From NCBI GenBank assembly GCA_964362385.1, contig CAYIEH010000002.1, forward strand, positions 1 to 38,311: 38,311 nucleotides of DNA. The letters are read 5' to 3'. Within the stretch, counting starts at the first letter, position 1; each line of letters opens with the position of its first letter. The DNA is from CAYIEH01 sp964362385. GTDB taxonomy: Bacteria > Patescibacteriota > Minisyncoccia > UBA6257 > UBA9933. Both the position numbers and the translations under genes were made by a program. The notes under the pieces are model-generated. The model worked only from the letters and a program-made list of their open reading frames with translations. It did no database searches and was not told where the DNA came from. Below are positions 31,916-38,311 of this stretch, in pieces.

Positions 31916-31917
31916 CT

Positions 31918-32808
31918 ATGTTTCTGTTAAAAATTAAAAACATTTCTCTGGACATTCTTTTCCCGCCTCTTTGTCTTGGATGTCAAAAACACCTCAAGCG
32001 CGACAAAGACAAAAGCTATGAATTTCTGTGCAGAGATTGTATGTCCTTAATTAAGATTAATAATACTCTTTTTTGCCCCATCTGCCAATTAAGACTTCCC
32101 GAAAATAAAAAAATATGCAACCACAGCAAAGAAGATTTTAAGGAATTTCCCTTTCTTTTGGGTCCGGCAACCGACTACGGCAATCCCATTGTCCAAAATC
32201 TGATCCATTACTATAAATATAAGAGCTTTGAAAATCTGGCTCCGTTTCTGGGAGAATTAATGATAAATTATCTGAATTTTTTAAATTATCCGCCTTCGCA
32301 GAAGACCACGGGCGTAAGCCCGCGGATGAATACGATAGGCGGATTCTCCACGGCTCTAAGAATGGAGGAAGATGCTTCGGCGGATTCCGCCGAAGAAACG
32401 AAAGATGCCGCTGCTGTAAGCCCATGGAGGCTTCATAATTCTTTCATTTCAAATTTTTCTCCGATTGTGGTTTTTATTCCTCTCCATCATTCACGCGAAA
32501 GAAAACGCGGATTTAACCAGGCAAAACTTTTGGCGGAAATCGTTGCAAAAAATTTTAATCTGGAATTAAAAAATGTTTTAATGCGCGTTAAGAACACTCC
32601 GCCTCAGGCGCAGGCGGAAAACCGCGAAAAAAGGCGAGAAAATCTTTTTGGCGCTTTTACGATAATTGACCCCGATGAAATAAAAAATAAAAATATAATT
32701 TTAATTGACGATGTTTATACTTCCGGCGCCACGATGAGTGAAGCGGCAAGAGTTTTAAAATCGCGCGGCGCAAGAAAAATAATCGCGCTGGTAGCGGCGA
32801 AAGCGTGA
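31918..32808 (+). CDS. comF: ComF-family protein with a palindromic insertion
   Basis: A phosphoribosyltransferase-fold competence protein. The N-terminal zinc fingers use CLGC, CRDC, CPIC and CNH (residues 19-68). The PRTase part has HHSRERKRGFNQAKLLA and the PRPP-binding ILIDDVYTSGAT (261-272). ComF helps DNA uptake in naturally competent bacteria, which agrees with the divergent pilus operon. Residues about 124-173, between LMINYLNFLN and FIPLHHSRERKRGFNQ, are not ComF: this part is encoded by an inserted element at 32287-32436 related to the one at 9341-9482. The frame is preserved. Without it the protein would be about 245 residues, normal for ComF. Confidence 0.92.
   Translation: MFLLKIKNISLDILFPPLCLGCQKHLKRDKDKSYEFLCRDCMSLIKINNTLFCPICQLRLPENKKICNHSKEDFKEFPFLLGPATDYGNPIVQNLIHYYKYKSFENLAPFLGELMINYLNFLNYPPSQKTTGVSPRMNTIGGFSTALRMEEDASADSAEETKDAAAVSPWRLHNSFISNFSPIVVFIPLHHSRERKRGFNQAKLLAEIVAKNFNLELKNVLMRVKNTPPQAQAENREKRRENLFGAFTIIDPDEIKNKNIILIDDVYTSGATMSEAARVLKSRGARKIIALVAAKA
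32287..32436. mobile_element. MITE-like element inserted in-frame in comF
   Basis: In reverse orientation it shares its layout with the element at 9341-9482: a right-hand hairpin CCACGGGC-gta-aGCCCGCGG next to GGATGAAT (32324-32331), an inner CTTCGGCGGA/TCCGCCGAAG hairpin, and a left end ..CCATGGAGGCTTC. It carries no transposase and adds about 50 codons without a stop. Confidence 0.6.
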
Positions 32809-32811
32809 TGA

Positions 32812-32846
32812 ATTGGTTATTGGTTGACTAATTCACCGAACTAATC
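32812..32846. repeat. Heptamer run between comF and the 3-TM gene
   Basis: Units ATTGGTT, ATTGGTT, GACTAAT, TCACCGA and ACTAATC in phase. The run covers the end of the convergent 3-TM gene, whose last residues (ISSVN) and stop it encodes. Confidence 0.65.
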
Positions 32847-33169
32847 ACCGCAACGGCAATTAAAAATAATATGCTTAAAATCAAACTTCCAAAAGACAAT
32901 ATGTAGGACAAAAATCTTTCCCGGTCATAAGTGAAATTCGCCAGAAACAAATTTATAACCAGCATAACCAAAGCCACGGCTAAAATTCCGAAAACTTCGG
33001 CTTTATTTCCGACAACATCAATTCCTTTGTAAATGTCAAAATGAACTATCACTGATTCGGTCCTTGTCAAAAATTTCACGAAACACAGGATAACGGTCAA
33101 AAGAAAAATAAAAAAAACAATTCCAAACACCGCCCGGAGATATTTGTCTTTCAGAATTTTATTGAACAT
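32828..33169 (-). CDS. Small membrane protein, three TM segments
   Basis: Not recognised. Three hydrophobic segments (about residues 12-32, 59-80 and 86-110) in 113 residues. A 26-residue hydrophilic loop (TRTESVIVHFDIYKGIDVVG) between TM1 and TM2 faces outside if the N-terminus is inside. ACGGAAA lies about 9 nt before the ATG as a ribosome binding site. It follows the DUF87 gene on the same strand after 187 bp, so it may belong to that transcript. Confidence 0.6.
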   Translation of the reverse strand: MFNKILKDKYLRAVFGIVFFIFLLTVILCFVKFLTRTESVIVHFDIYKGIDVVGNKAEVFGILAVALVMLVINLFLANFTYDRERFLSYILSFGSLILSILFLIAVAVISSVN

Positions 33170-33356
33170 ACGAAATTTCCGTGAAACTTTCAGGTAATTA
33201 ATTTATTGCGCGGCTCGCCCCGTAAGAAATAAAGCGTTTGCCGTCAAAGAAGATGAAATCTTGGAATCTTTTAAAAACATTATTCTTAATGAATGACCTG
33301 GTTTGTGCCCGCAGAATGCTTTTTCGGCAATTTCCTACGAGGCTTGCTGAACTTAA
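33170..33356. other. 187-bp gap downstream of the DUF87 gene
   Basis: No gene that I can support. On the minus strand a 23-codon open stretch (about IKFSKPRRKLPKKHSAGTNQ) follows the DUF87 stop but has no start codon. It may be a decayed fragment. Confidence 0.35.
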
Positions 33357-35732
33357 TCAAGCTCTCAGCCTTCTAAGTATTTCCTCTTCTATTTCCTGCC
33401 TGTCGCCGCCGTATTTGAGCCTGGAAATTTCAGCGATCTTGCCGATAAGTCCGCTGTCGCCTTTAAGCGGAGGAAAAATATTGATATTGAACGGTTTTGA
33501 TGTCTGGCCGCCGATTAAAATCTTCGCGTAAGCGTTGAAATTATCTATGTTAAGCAAATCATTCTGGCTGAAAACAGGTTCAAATTCTTTGGCTAAAAAT
33601 TCCGCGTCTTGGCTGCCTATCCTGAAAACAATTTTAGAGCCGACATTGCCGAAAACGGCGTCGCGGATTTTTTCCGTCAGCTGGGCGATAAATTGATGGG
33701 CTACCGTGAGATTTAAGCGATACTTTCGCGCCTCCGATAAAATAACGGACGTTGAATCGGTTGTGAAATTCTGGAATTCATCGACAAAAAGATTAAAATC
33801 CTTGCGTTCTTCCATAGGCATATCAACGCGCGAAAGAGCGGCCATCAAAATTTTTCCGATAATGACCATGCCCAAAAGATTCGCGTTGGTGTCGCCGATG
33901 CGCCCCTTTGACAGATTGACCAGAATAATTTTTCCTTCATCCATCGCTTTTCTGAAATTAAAGGCGGATTTCGGCTGGCCGATGATCGGTCTGAGAAAAT
34001 CATTGCCGGTGAACTGGTTTATCTTTGAAGTAATGTAAGTGGACATATTCGCCAACGAATGCTCGCCTGTCGCCTGACTCGCTTCTTTTCTCCAGAAATC
34101 AACCACCACCGGATTCGCGATGCGCGCCAGTTTCCTTTCCCTGAAAGCGTCGTCGGTAAACACTCTCTGCACTTCAAAAAGAGTTGCCGGCTCGTTTCTC
34201 GCGTCTTCCATCAAAAGCATCGTCGCCATTTTGAAATATTGCTCAAACATCGGTCCGCCGGCCATTTTCATGTCGTAAAGTTTGTCAAAAATATTAAACA
34301 GCTCGCTGACGATGAAAGTTTTCTGTTCCGGCTTGTCCAAATCGTATTCCAGCATATTCATCCCCAAAGGCCGCCATAAATCGCCCGGGTCAAAAACAAT
34401 CACGTCATCAATCCGCTCGTTTGGCATCAGCCCCAAAACCGTTTCTATCATATCGCCGTGAGGGTCAATAACGGCGATGCTCTTTCCTTTTTTAATGTCG
34501 TCAACCGCCATATTAACAAGCAGCGTTGATTTGCCGGTGCCGGTTTGACCTATTAAATAAATATGTCGGCGGCGATCGTCATCAGTGATATAAACCGGCT
34601 TTCGGTCGCCCCTGAAAACGCTTTCCCCTATCGGCGTTCCTTTGACGGGCAAATTATTCGGCGGCGCGGCTTCTTTTGATTTAAGCCAGCTGACTCGCGG
34701 TATTTTTGAAGTTGAAGTCGGAAGATGAAATAAGCTGGCGAATTCCTCGATGTTTAAAGTCATTGACTGGCTGTCGTCAAATTCTCTGAACGAAAACTGA
34801 TAAATGAAATTTTTTAAATTTTTGGGCTTGTTGATTTTTAATTCCTGACGAAGCGGCGCGCTGAACTGGGAAAATCCCTGAATAATTCCTTCTAAAACCG
34901 CGTCGGCCTGATACTTGGTCGGCGCGGAAGAAATCGCCCTGAGATTGACCAGCAACAAGGGTTTGGCGACTTTTGATTCGAGCGCTTTTATCGCTTCTTC
35001 GTCAATAATTTTTTCTTCTTTTTCTTTCTTTTTATCATCCGGGCTCATCGCCTTTCTGATGTCTCCCAGATTGATTTTAAGCCCTGACAAAACTTCTTCC
35101 AATTTTTCTCCTTTTTTAAGCCGGGAAATCATTTTGGAAATTGTTTTTTTGGCGCTGTCAGGAGCCGGCCTTGCCAGAACCTGAATCGCCGCGCCTTCGC
35201 CGACTTCGTTGATTTTTGACAATCCGCTCAAAATCGGCGCGAAAGTGTCCACATTGGCTTCGGCATAAGTTCTTAATGGAAGCGCGTAAGAAGATTTCTG
35301 CTTCAAATAAGCTCCGGATGTTTCTCCCGAAGAAGAAAAAATATTATAATCTTCAATTTTTTCCACTTGGGCGTCTTTAAACAATCCTTCAATCTGGCGG
35401 CTGAATGATTCCAAAGATTTCCCGGGCACGCCGACATAAAAATTAATTTCCTGGCCGACATGATGGACAGCCGCTTCCAGGGTAAAAGGCGTTTTTAAAC
35501 CTGACAAAATACTGAAAAGCTGCGCCGATAAGTTTATCTCGTCCTGCCAGCTGGAACCCGAACCGCCTTGGCCGGAATTGTCTTTCTCGCCTTCTTTCTG
35601 CGACAACCGCACCAAAAGCAGTTTCAGTTCCAAAGCCTGAGACAGCCGATGCTTTCGCAATTTCCTAGAAATAAAAAAGAAAGTAGCGCCGATAACAATG
35701 ATAATAATTATTAAAATCAGATAAATAAGCAT
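33357..35732 (-). CDS. DUF87 / VirD4-like membrane-bound ATPase
   Basis: A P-loop ATPase of the HerA/VirD4/TraG group, common in CPR genomes and thought to act in DNA or protein transfer; the exact job is unknown. One TM anchor (about residues 3-21), then a 340-residue N-terminal region of unknown fold. The ATPase core has Walker A GQTGTGKS (395-402), IAVIDPHGDM and VIVFDPGDLWRPLGMN. Walker B is NLFVDEFQNF, and SEARKYRLNLTVAHQFIAQL follows, as in TraG/VirD4. The 791 residues have an intact motif set. Upstream, 28 nt away, is a 131-aa partner gene. Confidence 0.87.
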   Translation of the reverse strand: MLIYLILIIIIIVIGATFFFISRKLRKHRLSQALELKLLLVRLSQKEGEKDNSGQGGSGSSWQDEINLSAQLFSILSGLKTPFTLEAAVHHVGQEINFYVGVPGKSLESFSRQIEGLFKDAQVEKIEDYNIFSSSGETSGAYLKQKSSYALPLRTYAEANVDTFAPILSGLSKINEVGEGAAIQVLARPAPDSAKKTISKMISRLKKGEKLEEVLSGLKINLGDIRKAMSPDDKKKEKEEKIIDEEAIKALESKVAKPLLLVNLRAISSAPTKYQADAVLEGIIQGFSQFSAPLRQELKINKPKNLKNFIYQFSFREFDDSQSMTLNIEEFASLFHLPTSTSKIPRVSWLKSKEAAPPNNLPVKGTPIGESVFRGDRKPVYITDDDRRRHIYLIGQTGTGKSTLLVNMAVDDIKKGKSIAVIDPHGDMIETVLGLMPNERIDDVIVFDPGDLWRPLGMNMLEYDLDKPEQKTFIVSELFNIFDKLYDMKMAGGPMFEQYFKMATMLLMEDARNEPATLFEVQRVFTDDAFRERKLARIANPVVVDFWRKEASQATGEHSLANMSTYITSKINQFTGNDFLRPIIGQPKSAFNFRKAMDEGKIILVNLSKGRIGDTNANLLGMVIIGKILMAALSRVDMPMEERKDFNLFVDEFQNFTTDSTSVILSEARKYRLNLTVAHQFIAQLTEKIRDAVFGNVGSKIVFRIGSQDAEFLAKEFEPVFSQNDLLNIDNFNAYAKILIGGQTSKPFNINIFPPLKGDSGLIGKIAEISRLKYGGDRQEIEEEILRRLRA

Positions 35733-35760
35733 TGTTTATTAATTTCTAAAAATCGGAGGT

Positions 35761-36156
35761 TTATATAAGCCCTCTTTTTTTAAGCTCTTCGTACAATTTA
35801 TCCGTCAAAGCATCGTGGTAAGCGTCTAAAATAAAGGGATTAAATTTTCTCGCTTCAGACGCGGCTTTTTCAATCCCATGATGAAAGGTCAAATCAATAA
35901 GCTGTTCCACTTTTAGCTTTATTTCCCGGGACGAATCTTTTAAATAATCCGGCAACACTCTTTCTTCCGTTGATAAAGACGGTTCTGTTGGCTGAATGGC
36001 CGGAGCAGGTTGCTGTTTAACCAAAGGATAAATTGCTTGCTTTACCAGTTCTCTTTCCGACACTCCCTTGGATTCAACGGTCAGTTGGCGTTCTTTGATT
36101 TCCCTGCTTAATCTTTCAATGTCCTGCTCCACTATGTTATGATTAAATTGATTCAT
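35761..36156 (-). CDS. 131-aa soluble partner of the DUF87 ATPase
   Basis: Not recognised by name. It is all-helical in appearance, with no TM or signal. There is an N-terminal helix (EQDIERLSREIKERQLTV), a Pro-rich linker around residues 55-70 (QQPAPAIQPTEPS), and a C-terminal helical part with EIKLKVEQLIDLTFHHGIEKAASEARKFNPF. It precedes the DUF87 ATPase with a 28-nt gap, so an accessory role for that ATPase is likely (inference). Its ATG lies 2 bp from the divergent ATG of the glycosyltransferase gene. Confidence 0.7.
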   Translation of the reverse strand: MNQFNHNIVEQDIERLSREIKERQLTVESKGVSERELVKQAIYPLVKQQPAPAIQPTEPSLSTEERVLPDYLKDSSREIKLKVEQLIDLTFHHGIEKAASEARKFNPFILDAYHDALTDKLYEELKKRGLI

Positions 36157-36158
36157 AT

Positions 36159-37943
36159 ATGAATAAAAAACTTCTTATTTCTCATTTCTTACTTCTTATT
36201 TCTATTTTAATTATAGCCGCTTTCTTCCGCCTATACAATCTTAAAGAATTTCCGCCGGGGCTTTATCCTGACGAGGCGATGAACGGAAATAACGCACTTG
36301 AAGCCTTGTCTTCCGGCCACATTTTAAAATCCCTTATGACATTCGGCAATTCCGGAGAAGGGTTTAAAGTTTTTTATCCGGAAAACAACGGACGCGAGGG
36401 ATTGTTTATAAACATTCAGGCGATATCAGTCGCGATTTTCGGTAATTTCCCCTGGGCCCTCCGGCTGGTCAGCGCTATTTTCGGCATTCTCACCGTGCTG
36501 GGGGTTTATTTCCTCGCGAAAGAACTCTTTCGCGAAAATCCNNNNNNNNNNNNNNNNNNNNNNNNNNNNNNNNNNNNNNNNNNNNNNNNNNNNNNNNNNN
36601 NNNNNNNNNNNNNNNNNNNNNNNNNNNNNNNNNNNNNNNNNAAACAATATCAAAATTCAAATGTTCAAAATCAAAAACGTTTTAGAATTTTGAATTTTAA
36701 TAATTGGAATTTGTTTAGAAATTCGAATTTAGAATTTAGAAATTACGAAGTCGCTCTTTTATCTTCTTTTTTATTAGCGACTTCGTTCTGGCATATCAAT
36801 TTTTCGCGCATCGGATTTCGCGCGATTATGGCGCCGTTTTTTCTGACTTGGGCGCTTTATTTTCTGATTAAATCGCTTAGGAACAAAAGTTTTAAATGGA
36901 TGGCCTTGGCGGGATTTGTTTTTGGCATGGGAATCCACAGCTATATCGCCTACCGCGCCACTCCTCTTATAGCTCTCGTTGTTTTCGGCTATTGGTTCTT
37001 GAAATTCAAAGAAGAAAGAAAAAATTTGGCGAAAAAATTTGTTGTTTTTGTGATTTTCGCGTTTATCGCCGCGCTTCCTTTATTTTATTACTTCGCAGTC
37101 CATCCCCAGGATTTCTTCGGAAGAACAGGCCAGATTTCAGTCTTTAATTCACCCACTCCGATAAAAGACCTCGCGTTAAATATCGTAAAAACCGCCGGAA
37201 TGTTTAATTTCCAGGGCGATTTCAACTGGCGGCATAATTACGCCGGAAAGCCGGAATTATTTTGGCCCGCGGGAATTTTATTTATTGTAGGCATTATAAT
37301 CGGAATTTATAACATTTTTAAAACTTCCGACGACAAAACCCGGACATCAAACCAAGTCCAAAATCCGGAATCTGAAAATTTAGAAGTCGGCCGTTTGAAT
37401 TTTATCGGAGATATCAAATTCGGTTTTTGGATTTTATTTGCGTGGCTTGTAGCGGCGGCCCTGCCGATTGTCATTTCCAACGAGGGCCTTCCTCACGCTC
37501 TTCGGGCGATTATAATGATTCCGCCGGTATTTATTATCGCGGGATTCGGCGGAATATGGCTTTATGAAAAATTACGCTTAAAATTTCAATCAAGAAAGTT
37601 CTTACATCTTATTTCTTACATCTTACTTCTTGTCTTGGCTAGTGAGGCCTATTACACATATTTTATAAGCTGGGGAATGAACCCGAACACTCAAGGCGCT
37701 TTTGCCCAGAATTACGCTGATATCGGAAAACAATTGAATAGTTTACCCAAAGAACTGCCGAAATACGTAATGGTTAAAGCCAACGGAACCAATGTTCGCG
37801 GCATACCGATGCCAACACAAACCGTAATGTTTATCACCGACACTTTTACTCCGGACAAACAAAAAAATAAAAATATTTTTTATGTTCTGCCGGATCAAAT
37901 AAACAAAATTCCCGCGGCTGCGTATACTGTCGCGATTGAATAA
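36159..37943 (+). CDS. GT39/ArnT-like membrane glycosyltransferase, with assembly gap
   Basis: A polyprenyl-phosphate-sugar-dependent mannosyltransferase-like protein that glycosylates proteins or lipids from the outer face of the membrane. First TM (about residues 8-24), then RLYNLKEFPPGLYPDEAMNGNNALE, which holds the catalytic Asp-Glu of the family. Then come many hydrophobic segments, FWHINFSRIGFRAIMAPFF and FFYVLPDQINK-type C-terminal loop (residues near NKNIFYVLPDQ). The middle is unknown because 36542-36641 are Ns; the frame across the gap cannot be trusted. Heptamer arrays lie at the start (36171-36205), right after the gap (36642-36748) and at 37599-37633. Confidence 0.8.
   Translation: MNKKLLISHFLLLISILIIAAFFRLYNLKEFPPGLYPDEAMNGNNALEALSSGHILKSLMTFGNSGEGFKVFYPENNGREGLFINIQAISVAIFGNFPWALRLVSAIFGILTVLGVYFLAKELFRENXXXXXXXXXXXXXXXXXXXXXXXXXXXXXXXXXXKQYQNSNVQNQKRFRILNFNNWNLFRNSNLEFRNYEVALLSSFLLATSFWHINFSRIGFRAIMAPFFLTWALYFLIKSLRNKSFKWMALAGFVFGMGIHSYIAYRATPLIALVVFGYWFLKFKEERKNLAKKFVVFVIFAFIAALPLFYYFAVHPQDFFGRTGQISVFNSPTPIKDLALNIVKTAGMFNFQGDFNWRHNYAGKPELFWPAGILFIVGIIIGIYNIFKTSDDKTRTSNQVQNPESENLEVGRLNFIGDIKFGFWILFAWLVAAALPIVISNEGLPHALRAIIMIPPVFIIAGFGGIWLYEKLRLKFQSRKFLHLISYILLLVLASEAYYTYFISWGMNPNTQGAFAQNYADIGKQLNSLPKELPKYVMVKANGTNVRGIPMPTQTVMFITDTFTPDKQKNKNIFYVLPDQINKIPAAAYTVAIE
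36171..36205. repeat. Heptamer array in the glycosyltransferase N-terminus
   Basis: Five 7-bp units: CTTCTTA, TTTCTCA, TTTCTTA, CTTCTTA, TTTCTAT. They encode the first hydrophobic residues (about LLISHFLLLIS) of TM1. Confidence 0.88.
36542..36641. other. Assembly gap (100 N)
   Basis: Exactly 100 Ns, the usual placeholder for a gap of unknown size. The base right after it is the start of a long heptamer-phase stretch, so the assembler probably broke on the repeat. Confidence 0.95.
36642..36748. repeat. Longest heptamer-phase stretch, after the gap
   Basis: About 15 consecutive 7-bp units in one register, drifting from CAAAATT and TCAAAAT through GTTTTAG, AATTTTG and GAATTTG to TTTAGAA (twice) and ATTACGA. 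They are translated as an Asn/Phe/Arg-rich loop. Confidence 0.8.
37599..37633. repeat. Heptamer array in the glycosyltransferase C-terminal part
   Basis: Five 7-bp units: TTCTTAC, ATCTTAT, TTCTTAC, ATCTTAC, TTCTTGT. They encode part of a hydrophobic segment (about FLHLISYILLLVL). A weaker in-phase stretch is at 37348-37389. Confidence 0.88.
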
Positions 37944-37970
37944 CGCCTCATCCATAAATTTTATCGGGTA

Positions 37971-37998
37971 TTGACAAAATTTTAGGATTGTATAGTAT
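37971..37998 (+). promoter_or_regulatory. Promoter of the downstream tRNA cluster
   Basis: Consensus -35 TTGACA (37971-37976), 16-nt spacer, TAGTAT (37993-37998). It lies 52 nt before the first tRNA of the cluster and is the best sigma-70 promoter seen in the window. Confidence 0.75.
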
Positions 37999-38049
37999 AT
38001 AAAAACGTTCTTAACAGCACTTTTACATAAAATATGAAAAGGAAATAGC

Positions 38050-38120
38050 TTGTCTGTAGCTCAGCGGCAGAGCAAACATCTTGCAATTGTTGGTCATGGG
38101 TCCGAGTCCCGTCAGACAGC
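38050..38120 (+). tRNA. tRNA, anticodon TGC (Ala) by loop position
   Basis: Acceptor TTGTCTG/CAGACAG (first pair T-G), D arm GCTCAGCGGCAGAGC, loop CTTGCAA, T arm ATGGG-TCCGAGT-CCCGT. The centred anticodon is TGC (Ala), but the G3-U70 pair expected for tRNA-Ala is absent, and one base of the anticodon stem mismatches. A Cys (GCA) reading would need a shifted loop with poor pairing. The stem continues outside the gene as AAATAGC/GCTATTT if one T bulges. Confidence 0.7.
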
Positions 38121-38148
38121 TATTTTCTTTATTTTTTTAAATGAGATA

Positions 38149-38223
38149 GAGCCTATAGCTCAGTGGTGGCAGAGCGTCCCGTCGGCAGCGGGAAGGCCGG
38201 TGGTTCAAATCCATCTAGGCTCA
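38149..38223 (+). tRNA. tRNA, anticodon probably GGC (Ala), identity uncertain
   Basis: Acceptor GAGCCTA/TAGGCTC, D arm GCTCAGTGGTGGCAGAGC, anticodon stem TCCCG/CGGGA with loop TCGGCAG, T arm GGTGG-TTCAAAT-CCATC, discriminator A. Position 33 would be C where T is nearly universal, and the Ala G3-U70 pair is absent, so the amino acid is not secure. AAATGAG upstream (38139-38145) can pair with CTCATTT past the 3' end. Confidence 0.65.
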
Positions 38224-38270
38224 TTTATTTCGTTTGAGAATAATCTCCTTAGTTTTTTAAGGTAATAGGG

Positions 38271-38311
38271 GGGGGTGAAGCTCAGAGGCAGAGCGTCCCG
38301 TTTAAAACCGG
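38271..38311 (+). tRNA. Partial tRNA cut by the window end
   Basis: GGGGGTG-AA-GCTCAGAGGCAGAGC gives acceptor 5' strand and D arm, followed by GTCCCG and TTTAAAA. The 3' half is outside the window, and the anticodon cannot be placed with confidence. Confidence 0.6.

Noticed and set aside
33238..33531. 97-codon plus-strand open frame
   Set aside because: Most of it is antisense to the conserved 3' end of the DUF87 gene.
38050..38265. 71-codon open frame
   Set aside because: It runs through two tRNA genes.

Overview
ORGANISM. The window looks like part of a Candidate Phyla Radiation (Patescibacteria) genome, most likely the Parcubacteria/Paceibacteria side. This is inferred from gene content: a type IV pilus operon with no outer-membrane secretin, a DUF87 VirD4-like ATPase paired with a small partner, a MacA/MacB-type exporter, RNase Y, a CCA-adding enzyme beside tRNAs that do not encode CCA, an AT-rich genome, and no recoded UGA. 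A 100-N run (36542-36641) shows that this is a scaffolded draft or metagenome assembly.

LAYOUT. 90-1691 (-) CCA-adding enzyme; 1807-2424 (+) VanX-like D,D-dipeptidase. 2447-3446 is a 1-kb tRNA island with Arg, Lys(TTT), Lys(CTT) and Gly plus two broken tRNA-Lys copies, each split by DNA that carries another intact tRNA-Lys. 3460-7118 (+) MacA-like adaptor, MacB-like ATPase and permease. 7395-9342 (+) ECF sigma factor, a one-TM protein (probable anti-sigma) and a secreted helical protein. 9341-9482 is a palindromic MITE-like element. 9652-11609 (-) HU and RNase Y. 11905-18265 (-) is a carbohydrate cluster: AEC permease, GH1 glucosidase, a ten-TM EamA transporter fused to a glycoside hydrolase, a ROK kinase and glycerate 2-kinase. 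18310-21843 (-) IleS with a complete histidine-phosphatase domain inserted. 21953-31862 (-) type IV pilus operon in the order pilM, pilN, pilO, a 97-aa protein, pilB, pilT, pilC, pilin, pilD and two pseudopilins. 31918 (+) ComF. 32828-36156 (-) a 3-TM protein, the DUF87 ATPase and its small partner. 36159-37943 (+) GT39-type glycosyltransferase with the gap. 37971-38311 promoter and a second tRNA cluster.

HOW IT FITS TOGETHER. The pilus operon (assembly ATPase, retraction ATPase, platform, PilM/N/O alignment complex, peptidase, pilins) together with ComF suggests DNA uptake or attachment by a small-genome, host-dependent cell. The carbohydrate cluster would import or cleave beta-glycosides and phosphorylate the products. 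The sigma/anti-sigma/secreted-protein trio resembles an envelope-sensing circuit.

WHAT STANDS OUT. (1) About twenty arrays of degenerate 7-bp tandem repeats are scattered through the window. Many lie in-frame inside conserved enzymes, and their words resemble the heptanucleotide STRR repeats of filamentous cyanobacteria. (2) Two tRNA-Lys genes are interrupted by palindromic DNA carrying another tRNA-Lys, and several tRNA acceptor stems continue into long inverted repeats. (3) Palindromic elements are inserted in-frame into ComF, GH1 and a pseudopilin leader. (4) IleS-phosphatase and transporter-glycosidase fusions. All calls come from reading the sequence; no database search was run.
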